Source of the DNA: Gryganskiella cystojenkinii
Lineage: Eukaryota; Mortierellomycota; Mortierellomycetes; Mortierellales; Mortierellaceae
Length of the DNA: 34,639 bases
Assembly: GCA_015852425.1 (NCBI GenBank)
Contig: JAAAIG010000004.1
Span: 90,584-125,222 of the forward strand
Direction: 5' to 3'
Shown here: positions 19,590-28,700 of the stretch, one piece after another
How positions within the stretch are numbered: the stretch's first letter is position 1
How the letters are laid out: every line of letters starts with the position of its first letter
Position numbers and translations under genes: made by a program
Notes under the pieces: model-generated
The model's database searches: none
What the model was told of the DNA's origin: nothing
The model's input: the letters and a program-made list of their open reading frames with translations, nothing else

Positions 19590-21176
19590 ATGCCTTCGTC
19601 ACGGCATGAACTCCGGAGCCAAGCCAGAGCCATTCCCTTGGTCACCGTCTCTCTTGCACACGGACATGTGCGCCAGACCCGCAGGAACCAGAGCCGAACC
19701 ACAACCCTACTCCGCACGTCTTTTGCTGACCAAGAACAACACACACCGTCGGACTTGCCACCTGCCTATGATACCCTTCACTCCTCCACTTCTTCCAACG
19801 GTCAAGATCACAACCACGATAGCAATCAACAACAACAACAACAAGATAGTAACAGCTCTAGTGGTAACTGCCCTCGACAACAACATCATCAACAACAACA
19901 CCAACAGCTGGTCACTGCATCCCCAAGTGATGCGGATGTGACGGACGCCGTCCTGCACCTCTCCCGGACCCTTGTCTCGAATACCGCCAAGGCCAACGAC
20001 TCGCAATCAAAATCATCATTGTCTTCTACGCCTTCTTCCTCCTCTTCCTGGGTCTATATGATGCTATACAGTTGGACCCAGACCGCTCAAACAGCGACTC
20101 GACTCTTTCATATCCTCACCACCCAGCCTAGTAACTTGCTCAAGGAAATTCAAGGGCAGAACGAGCAGGCTCTCTTGTCACAACAAAGGCGACAACCCCG
20201 CAAGAGCATCCAACAACTCACGGAGGAAGAGGATCGGATGGAGGATGACCCTGATATGATCAACGGCACCGCCACGGAGATGGTCTCTGTTAGCATGATG
20301 AACACGCGAACCGTTGCTGGCATGGCCGAATCCCTTTCAGAACAAGATACGGAAATGCAAGATCGTCCTGGAATCCGGAAGATCGAACAGTACCAAAACC
20401 CGTTTGCACCCGCTATTGCTGGAACGGACGAACAAGAAGATGATGAGGGCTGGTTGGGCCGTGGAGATCTCCGGTCTGAATCTGGCGCTACAAAGTCCAA
20501 CTCTGTCCGATTGACTTCAACAAAACTGACTGTCGAACGGGCTTTACCGAACTTCAATCATCGACCTTCTTCCTTGGGTGCAGCCATGGACCCGCATCAG
20601 TTTGAGACCAGGGACAGGGACAGCATTCTCCTCGACTATGAACCCAGCAGTCGACCTCTCAGGACAAGTCTTTCCACGCCCTCGTCCATTTTCAATACCT
20701 CGACAGGGGTCACATTCAACCGTCCTTCTTCATCGTCTGTGATATCCAGAACTCCAAGCGCACGATCAACTACTGCCTCGCCTTCTGCGACTGTCGCTAC
20801 TTCTGCAGCAGTATCACCAACAAAATTTTCTTTGTCCGGGACGGCGATTGGAACAGGAACAGGATATCCACCCTCGATTAACAAGAGCACGACGACATCG
20901 ACCTTGCACCCCGAGAGTCAACTTTATTCACCACCCCAGTCACCATCCCAGTCGTCTCCACAAGCACAAGCACAAGCACAACCGTCCCGGAACCATCATT
21001 TCCATTCCTCACAACAGTCCACCACACTTCCAGATTCTCCCTGGGCGGATGATGAACAACGGCTAAGTCTTTCATCGACCTCGGCGGCGTTGACACATTC
21101 CTCCTCAGCTTCCATAAGCACATCCACGACAGGACATGTCTTCGAGTCCTCGTATGTGGAAGAGCTTGTCTCATAG
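19590..21176 (+). CDS. Unrecognised low-complexity protein with PPxY motif
   Basis: Single open frame of 528 aa without introns, unlike all its neighbours. No family recognised. Visible parts: an early LPPAY motif (P57-Y60 context SDLPPAYDTL), the type of site bound by WW domains of Rsp5/NEDD4 ubiquitin ligases; a Gln-rich tract; a block at about 125-215 with aromatic, helix-like content (SSWVYMMLYSWTQTAQTATR) and basic/acidic flanks that could be the folded or membrane-associated part; an acidic segment around TEEEDRMEDDPDM; an NPF tripeptide (QYQNPFAP, an EH-domain-type ligand); then long Ser/Thr/Pro-rich tail with AQAQAQAQ. The PPxY plus NPF combination suggests a trafficking or ubiquitin adaptor, but that is inference only. 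Start chosen at 19590 because the frame has no earlier ATG; codon use fits a real gene (third-position bias, no frame breaks over 1.5 kb). Confidence 0.7.
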   Translation: MPSSRHELRSQARAIPLVTVSLAHGHVRQTRRNQSRTTTLLRTSFADQEQHTPSDLPPAYDTLHSSTSSNGQDHNHDSNQQQQQQDSNSSSGNCPRQQHHQQQHQQLVTASPSDADVTDAVLHLSRTLVSNTAKANDSQSKSSLSSTPSSSSSWVYMMLYSWTQTAQTATRLFHILTTQPSNLLKEIQGQNEQALLSQQRRQPRKSIQQLTEEEDRMEDDPDMINGTATEMVSVSMMNTRTVAGMAESLSEQDTEMQDRPGIRKIEQYQNPFAPAIAGTDEQEDDEGWLGRGDLRSESGATKSNSVRLTSTKLTVERALPNFNHRPSSLGAAMDPHQFETRDRDSILLDYEPSSRPLRTSLSTPSSIFNTSTGVTFNRPSSSSVISRTPSARSTTASPSATVATSAAVSPTKFSLSGTAIGTGTGYPPSINKSTTTSTLHPESQLYSPPQSPSQSSPQAQAQAQPSRNHHFHSSQQSTTLPDSPWADDEQRLSLSSTSAALTHSSSASISTSTTGHVFESSYVEELVS

Positions 21177-21441
21177 TAACACCTTCCTCCCTCCCCTCTC
21201 TCGTTACCTGTATAAAAATCAAAGATTCATGTTTTCCTTTTCTCTTCTTCCATGAATCATGTTCCTGGGGTCGCGTGCTTGCTTGTTTTTTATGCTTCCT
21301 TCTTTTGTTTCTTTTGTCCCAAATGACCATCAACCAGCGCAACCAGCCTTTCGCAGGGGTGGGGGGTGGGACCATTTTATATTCATTTTATTTTATTTTT
21401 GAGGGGGGGGAGGATGGCGTGTGCGCTGCTTCGTTCCTTCT
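21177..21441. other. Convergent 3' region
   Basis: 265 bp between the stop of the PPxY gene and the stop of the isomerase gene. Minus-strand AATAAA occurs twice, overlapping, at 21387-21392 and 21392-21397, about 45-55 nt past the isomerase stop. Two G-runs flank it (about 21357-21370 and 21403-21410). Confidence 0.5.
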
Positions 21442-22726
21442 TTAGCGAAGCTCAGGTGGGCAATCGATCTGCTGAGAAGGATGGGCGGCCTTGAACTCTG
21501 GAATCTCGCTCAACGTCTTGTTGATGCGCATGGTGATAGGGTACGCAGACATGTCGACGCCCCATCTATTCCAATTGTTTTGTTTTGTTTGTTTGTTTGT
21601 TTTGGACATGAAAGACACAGCCATGTTAGAAGCTGCCTTCTTGCTTTCTCCACAAAATAGCCAGAATCAGGAGAGAAAAGACACATCCAGCCTTGGAAGT
21701 ACAAAAAAAGAAATGGGGTCTTACCTTTCACCGTTGTAGACCTGAGGGACGAGAGTCAAATCCGCCATGGTGATCTCGTCTCCGTAGGAGTACTTGCCTG
21801 CGGATTTCTCGAGCATTGCCTCCAAAGCCTTGAAGCCCTCGGCCATGAAATGTTTAGCCCACTCGGCCTTCTTCTCATCACCGACATAGGTCAAGATACG
21901 GAGGTTGGTTGGGGGTTGAATATCCATCGCCACGGCATCAACCAAAGCACGAACCTACAATAAAATAAGCAAGAGGAGGGAGGAATATGTGTCAATGAGT
22001 TGAGCGATAGATTGTCAGTCCACTTCCTAGAATGACCCCTCTTTCATTTAAGAAGATGGAAAAGGCAGTAAAGACCGAGAGAAGGGGGTTTGACACTTAC
22101 AGTTGCTCTTCCGATAGGGTCCTTGGGAAGCAGAGGGAAAGCTGATTTTTCAAAGAGAGCAAACAGAGCAAAGGTCAGCAAAAGATGTGTTGGACCGTGG
22201 GAAACACATGTACACAAATCATTTTCGAGAAAAAGTTCATACCGGTGTTGGTCTCCTCCAAGAATTCGAGGATGGCAACAGACTGGATTAGGGTCTGGCC
22301 AGTCTTGTGGTCAATGAATGCAGGGACAAAGCCAAAGGGCTGGATCTTTTTGTATTCCACAGTCTTCTACTCCATAGAAAAAGAAGGTGTGAATTGTTTG
22401 GGCCAAGTTATGACAAACGAGATCACGCTTTTTGATCTCTCTTCTGGTTTCTCTCAGACAACAGATTATATATGGAGAGCGGGGGGGGGAGAGTCCAGAT
22501 TGGGTCCACAGGTTGGTTCAGTCCAAACAATATAAAAAAACTAGGGCCGTGAGAAAAACATAGATAAATAAAACGTGTTCTGGTGCATTTGTAATTTTAC
22601 CTGTTCTCCCTTGACGAGGTTGATGGGTCGCAAGTCATAGTCGATCTTCTTGAGGTTCAAGGCGATGCGGACGCGCCATGAGCATGAGGAGCGGAAGTAG
22701 GTGTAGAGAATGTCTTTGTCGGCCAT
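21442..22726 (-). CDS. Maleylacetoacetate isomerase (zeta-class glutathione transferase)
   Basis: Exons 22601-22726, 22243-22366, 22101-22141, 21725-21954, 21442-21565; 214 aa, normal for the family (human GSTZ1 216). The signature [13 protein letters not shown] at residues 11-23 carries the catalytic Ser/Cys motif (S13-S14-C15) of zeta-class enzymes. The thioredoxin-like N-domain continues with FGFVPAFID and [11 protein letters not shown] (glutathione-contacting QS), and the helical C-domain has [35 protein letters not shown] and the terminal [18 protein letters not shown]. Reaction: glutathione-dependent conversion of maleylacetoacetate to fumarylacetoacetate in tyrosine/phenylalanine breakdown; cytosolic or mitochondrial. 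No other tyrosine-degradation gene is beside it; the divergent neighbour is the metacaspase. Exon 3 is only 41 nt. Confidence 0.93.
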
Positions 22727-23127
22727 GGCTGTGAATTCCTGATTGGGAAGTTGATGGGCTAATGGGGATGAATAACAACAAAGAGAGGAAAAGAAGAATG
22801 TGCCCAGAGCTGACTATTTATTGCATGCTCGCATAAACCCCTTCACGGCTTTGAATTATGGGCCCAGAAATAGTGAGGCACAGTAACAGGCTTTTCTATC
22901 CACGGTCTCCTTCTTGGTCGCCCAAAATGAAAGTACTCATATATCGAATGGCAGGCGCTTAAAAAAAAGGTCACCTTCTTCTTTACTGCAGTCAGTCCTG
23001 CAGTAGAGTTCCTCCTTTATTACATTTTTCGTCATTCCACTCATTCCTCTCAATCGCCCCCCTTCCTTTCATTCATTTCACTCGAACCCTTTCTTTCATT
23101 TGTTCATTCTACAAGAAAAAAGCAACA
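22727..23127. promoter_or_regulatory. Divergent promoter region, isomerase / metacaspase
   Basis: 401 bp between the two start codons. The right part (23020-23125) is a CT-rich, ATTCATT-repeating leader of the metacaspase gene, resembling the leader of the SQS1-like gene. A palindromic CTGCAGTCAGTCCTGCAG stretch lies near 22987-23004. No TATA box clearly seen. Confidence 0.4.
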
Positions 23128-25154
23128 ATGTACCCGGGACAATACTCGCAGCAGCAGCACCAGCAGCAGCACCAGCAGCAGCAACAACAACAGCAACAGC
23201 AACATCACCAACAGCAGTCCTTCTTCCATCACGAACATCACCAAACCACTCAACAGCATTATGGTCCTCCTCCCGGGAACCCACCACCCCAAGGCTTCCC
23301 CTATGGCGCCTATCCTCCTCCAGTCCAGGGTGCTTATGGTGCTCCACCTCCAGGACACTACGGCCCCCCACCCGGTCAACCTCATTACCCTCCTCCTGCC
23401 TCGTCACCATACGGATATGCTCCTCCCAGTCATCCACCCCCACCTCAGCAGCAGTATGCCCCACCCCCGTTCCCACCTCAGCACATGGTAAGAAAAACGA
23501 CAACCAAATTCTGTTCCCGAGCAAACTGCAAGCCAAGGTTTTCTTTGTTCTCTCTCCCCTGAATTGTGAATCCGGGAATCCGGGAGCACTGTTTCTGTGA
23601 GCGAGACGCCACCCGTCCCAGCTCGCCTTGGAAAAAAAGACTGACCAAAAAAGTCCTTTCATTTTTCTTTTTTAAGATTGCACCTCAGAGCGTGCCTCCA
23701 CCACCAACCGGCTGGGCTGTACACCAGAGTCCCGATCGTCTACCCCCGACCAATTTTCAACTTTCAAACTGTCAAGGCCGTAAACGAGCTCTGTTTGTGG
23801 GAATCAACTATTTCGGACAACAGAATGAACTTCGAGGCTGCATCAACGATGTCAAGAACATCAAAACGTTCATTATGCGTCAATTCGGCTTTAGAGAGGA
23901 GGACACGATCGCACTCACAGATGACCAAAAGGACCCCTCGAGGATCCCAACCCATGCCAATATCCTGGCAGCGATGAAATGGCTTGTCAAGGATGCTCGT
24001 CCAAATGACTCGTAAGAACTCTTCTCCTGCACTCGCTGAGAGAGGATCAAGTCTCGCGCTGTGGTTCGGATCGATCAATCAACTCTGACATACTGATTGG
24101 CTCTTCTTCCCCTTTCTCTATCTCTTCCCATAGGTTCTTCTTCCATTATAGTGGACATGGAGGTCAGACTGAGGATCGGGATGGTGATGAGGACGATGGT
24201 TATGACGAGACCATCTACCCAGTGGATCATGAACGCGCAGGCGTCATCATTGACGATACGATGCACGAGCTGTTGGTCCGACCCTTGCCCGCAGGATGCC
24301 GTTTGACCGCCATCATGGATTGTTGTCACTCTGGATCGGCTCTGGATCTACCTTTTATTTACAGCACGACTGGCAACCTCAAAGAGGCCAACCTCATGGC
24401 CGATGTCGGAAAGGGAGCTCTGTCGGCCGGTATGGCCTACATGAAGGGAGACATGGGCGGCGTTCTCAAGGGACTTGGAGGTTTGGGCAAGAAGTTGATG
24501 GCGCCTAAACGAGACAAGACTATCGAGAAGAAGGCCAGTCCTGCAGATTGCATTATGCTCAGTGGGTACGTATCCTTTCTTTTTCCTTGAAGAGCGTGTG
24601 TTTTTTCTAAAAAGGACCATGAGACACAATCCTGTCAAAAAAAAAAAGAGCCCAACGATTGTCGATCTTTGTGTTTGATTACTGACTCCAAAAAACCTTG
24701 TTTTGCATCGCTGTATTTTGTATGGCGCCTTTCTTCAATAGATGCAAGGACACGCAAACATCAGCGGATGCTCACGAACAAGGATTCGGAATGACGGGAG
24801 CCATGACCTTCTCGTTTATTACGGCGTAAGTCTGAAGACACTGTTTTCTCTTGTCATTTTTGCTTTGTTCTCTTTTTCTTTGGCATTTCAGCATTCCTCG
24901 GGAAACGTTGTGTAACGCAAAAAGGCTGGGCGGAGCACGCCAGCACCATGTCAATCATGCGGAAAAAAAATTGTACTAACACGGATCATTGTTGTTGCCT
25001 TCGTTACCCCCTTTCTAGGTTGACCGCGAACCCGCAACAGAGTTACCTGCAATTGTTGAACAGCATTCGCGATGTCTTGAGATCCAAGTATGAACAAAAG
25101 CCTCAGCTGAGTTCAAGTCATCCCGTGGATTTGAACTTAATATTCACCATGTAA
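23128..25154 (+). CDS. Type I metacaspase
   Basis: Exons 23128-23487, 23677-24011, 24134-24565, 24742-24825, 25019-25154; 448 aa. N-terminal prodomain (residues 1-150): Gln-rich tract then repeated YGPPPG/PPP(G)xY elements, typical of fungal type I metacaspases. Caspase-like p20: [33 protein letters not shown] with catalytic H240, and IMDCCHSGS with catalytic C296. A Gly/Lys-rich linker ([18 protein letters not shown]) joins to the p10 part [17 protein letters not shown] and [11 protein letters not shown]. Calcium-dependent cysteine protease cleaving after Arg/Lys; in yeast (Mca1) it takes part in cell death and protein quality control. All catalytic elements are present, so it is expected to be active. 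Exon 3 carries both catalytic residues. Confidence 0.93.
23149..23217 (+). repeat. CAG/CAA/CAC/CAT trinucleotide tract in metacaspase prodomain
   Basis: About 23 consecutive CAN codons giving a Gln/His run right after the first seven residues. Likely length-polymorphic; Q-rich prodomains of metacaspases are linked in yeast to aggregate association. Confidence 0.8.
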
Positions 25155-25705
25155 TATACTACTGGACCCCCAAAGGTCTTTCACCTTCGCATTTCCCCTG
25201 GGAAGGAAAAGCACGGCAATTGTTGTGAGATTTCGTTCTCGAAGGGGTCTTTTTTCTTGAATAAAAAATTTGGTAAAAAAAATCAACAGACAACACCTCA
25301 TAGATGAAGGCAGCACTGACAAGAATTCGCGTTTCAGTGACGACAAGGCCACCTGAGCTGTCATCCTAGTTTATGAAGAAAGAGAATTCCGGGGTGTGTT
25401 CAGGACGGACGGGGTTCATAGCATGGCGGTTCTCGTGTCCACCAGCGAGTCGCAAATCACACTCATTGATTCAAACAAGTCCGGAAACAAGCGGAAGTCG
25501 CGCCTTTAATCAGAGAGAGTGGATGGACAGGGAAGGCATCAGAAGTGCACGTCGGAATGGGGCGTAAGGAGGCGAGGAAGGTTTAGCCGTATCAACAAAG
25601 AAAGAAGGGAAAAAAGAATAGAACAGGGAAAGATGACAAGTGTCTCTTGTGCACGTCCCAACACACCTTTCGGACTCTCTTTATTCAACCTTTTTTTCTG
25701 ACTGC
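25155..25705. other. Convergent 3' region of metacaspase and TRAPPC8-like genes
   Basis: 551 bp between two stop codons. Plus-strand AATAAA at 25260-25265 lies 106 nt past the metacaspase stop; minus-strand AATAAA at about 25679-25684 lies just past the TRAPPC8-like stop. The middle (25370-25600) has short open frames with no resemblance to known proteins; nothing else recognised. Confidence 0.5.
25260..25265 (+). terminator. Likely poly(A) signal of the metacaspase gene
   Basis: AATAAA 106 nt after the TAA at 25152-25154, in an AT-rich stretch. Confidence 0.45.
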
Positions 25706-28700
25706 TCACGCCTTAACAGACTCGGTCATCTCGCTACTTTTGGAGACCTGGATATAATGCGCCAGGTTCGGCATTTGCATGAATCCTTTGCCAACACTCC
25801 TAGCCGCCAGACCATGAGGACCAGCTAAGATGGGATCCTCCTCTTCCTGGTCATCGTCATCATCGTCATCATCATTCTCTGCACGACTGTTGTCTCCAAA
25901 GTCGATCAGGTTCTTGCTCGCCTTCGGCTTCTTGTTGCTGTTACTCCTCCGCTTCCTCTGAGCCTTGACCACCTGGACCGCGAGTCTCCATCGATTGATA
26001 TCATACACGCCCGGTTGCATGAAACAGGCGATCAACACAATCTCGACCTCCTGCAACGGCTCCAGGTATCCGGTGCTGAACGTCGGACCAGACCAAAAGA
26101 AGGGTTGCGCATTCGTATGTGGATTTCCAGCCTCCATCTGTGCGATCGACAAGGACGACGCAGAAGTCGAAAGGGATGGGCGCCCATGACTAGGGTCGTG
26201 ACTTTTTTGCAACGACATGGGATCCTTGTTTGAGAGCATCTCTAGCGTGTACTCCATATGCTTGTTCCATGAGCAGTTCTTGATGACGACCCTCACTGGC
26301 GTTTGACACATTCTAGGGATGCAAGGAACGACAAAAAAAAAGGATAATTCATTAGTATCATTTTTGGGGGATTATAATGCCCATAAAACTCTCAATTTCG
26401 ATTCTTCATGTCCAAGCGCTTACCTGGATTGCGAAAAATCATGCTGGACAAAATCTTCTGACCACATAGCAATCTTGGCAGGACTTCCATCGTTAAAGTG
26501 GGGGTTCATGGTCAATGCATGCACAAGCGCGACTTGATCTCGCATCGTCTGTTCGTACAAGGCCCTCCTTGCCGTCTCGGTGTCCTCACCGTCTCCATCT
26601 ATATCATCCAGAGGGTCGATGGGTTGGAAGGGGTTCATCTGGACACCAAGGTTGATGCCAATGATATAATGATGTCCGCGGCGGTTCAACTTGGGAATGT
26701 TCCAGAACAGGGCCAGGTCAATATCGTTCGATCCATAGACTGAGAAGAGGTGACGACGGTCGACAGAGGCAGGGATCGACGAGAACTGGGTCGAGAGTGT
26801 GCCTTGACGCCAGCCCATTCTTGAAGCGCGCGCAAAGTGCTTCAGGGCAGGAGAAGACGCCTCGATGTGATCATTGGTCTATTGGAGAGAAGTAAAAGAA
26901 GAAAAAAATCAGAAACGATGGTCAAGCAGCATAATAGCGGTATGGTAGTATCGCAATGGCTTACCGTGGACAAGTGACATGCTTGAAGGGCCAATGGTGG
27001 TGGAATATCCTTCAGCTTTTCCTGTCCAATCACTAACTTTTCAAGGGCCTTGGACATAAACCGCTCGGGTGTCAATGCAGGTGGAGTCGTTGACTCTCGT
27101 TGACGGATCCTGTAATACGTAAAGACTGTCTGACGAGGCGCGATCGACCGATATTCCTCAGAATCGTCCGACTTGCCAACAGATTCAATCACCCAGGAGG
27201 CACTCATCGACGAAATCTGCAAGAACTCAAAGTTGGGGACCGTCTGCAAGTTCTCGGTCTCAATACCGAGAATAAACTCGTTCAGACCCTTGGTACTCGG
27301 TCGCGTGAACGCGTTGATCTTCAGCGAAGGTAAAACCTGAGCCGTGACGGTATGTCGAAGTGTCCTCACTCCCATCGCAGTGCCATCTTGCTCGGATTCG
27401 TATGAAAAGACAAACAAAAAGTTGTGCTTGCCAATCTTGTCGCCACGTAGCCAACTGGGGATTTTGACACTCGCACCCGGTGCTAGAACGGTGTCCAAAA
27501 CATGTTGACTAGTCGTTGCTTGCAGAGAATTGTCAACCTCGATACTTTCGGTTGCATAGTTGCCCTCGCCTTTGTCTACAAAATTGTTGAATAAAAACAA
27601 ATCAGTGTGCGCCTTCTCTTCAAAAGATGTGTGTCGAAAATCCATCGCCCTTTGACTTACTGTAAATGCCAAGGTCGCCGGGATCCTTTTTCTCGCCGAT
27701 ACAAAAGAACGATGGGTGACTCATACGTACGGTCAAATTCTTCAGACCCTTTTTGCCTCTGTTCTTAATCTCCAATAAGAGTTCACAGACTTCACCTGAC
27801 AGGAGCATCTCTGGGGAATTGTGGAACTCTACGTCGAGCAAGGGCATTTCTGGAGCGACGAGGATATCAAGACTCTTATCTTCTTCGTACATCTGCGACA
27901 TCATCTGCTCCTTCGTATTATTGAGTCGTTTTCCCTTCTTGATGATGTCCTTGTAAGCATGCACCTGACCCTCAACGTTGCAGTGCAAGCCCATGACCTT
28001 GATCTGTCCCTCCTGCTTTGGCAGAATCTCGAAAGTGAGCTAAAGCGTCGATTGTAACACAAGTGGACATTAGTGATAACCTTCCTTTTTTTATACAATC
28101 CCGTATGTATCGGTGGGCCACTTACAGTCCGGATCTGTCCAGGCTCAAGGATGACCCTGTCAATCCGGTCACAGTCGAAAGCTGTAAAGGAAACCTTGCC
28201 CTCAAAATCGGGGTTCTGCTGATCATAGAGTCGAAGATGTGCCTCCTCTGCTGCGTCCACAGGCACTGTAAACGAGGTGATTGAGGTGCTATGCTCACAG
28301 CCAAGGACAACATCCGTCAGAATGACAGGTATCTGTAACGGGTTCTTGACGTTCACGGTTGCCAGGACATGTTCTATAATGTCCCATAGCGCGGATAAAA
28401 TTGGATAGAGTCAGTTTCTCCGCAGCATCAGTCCCATGGCTAGTCTCGCTACTCCATTTGACGGTCCACTTACCTCCTACTGCAGAGATTGTACGATGTC
28501 CATGAGAGCTTGTAGGTCCTTGAGAGTTGATCTCCAACTCTGCCCAGCCTTCACCGGTTTCATTCGTAGACTGAGATGTCGAGAGCACAATTCTAGCAGT
28601 GGATCCAAGAACAATAGGCAATGGGAATTCGGGGAAGGTTTCGCGCAAAGGATCGGCTTCGATCTTATTGGTATAATCCTATGGAGCGTTTTTTTAAGAT

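Noticed and set aside
23149..23217. Regular short repeats considered as a CRISPR-like or satellite array
   Set aside because: It is a coding Gln/His trinucleotide tract with no spacers.
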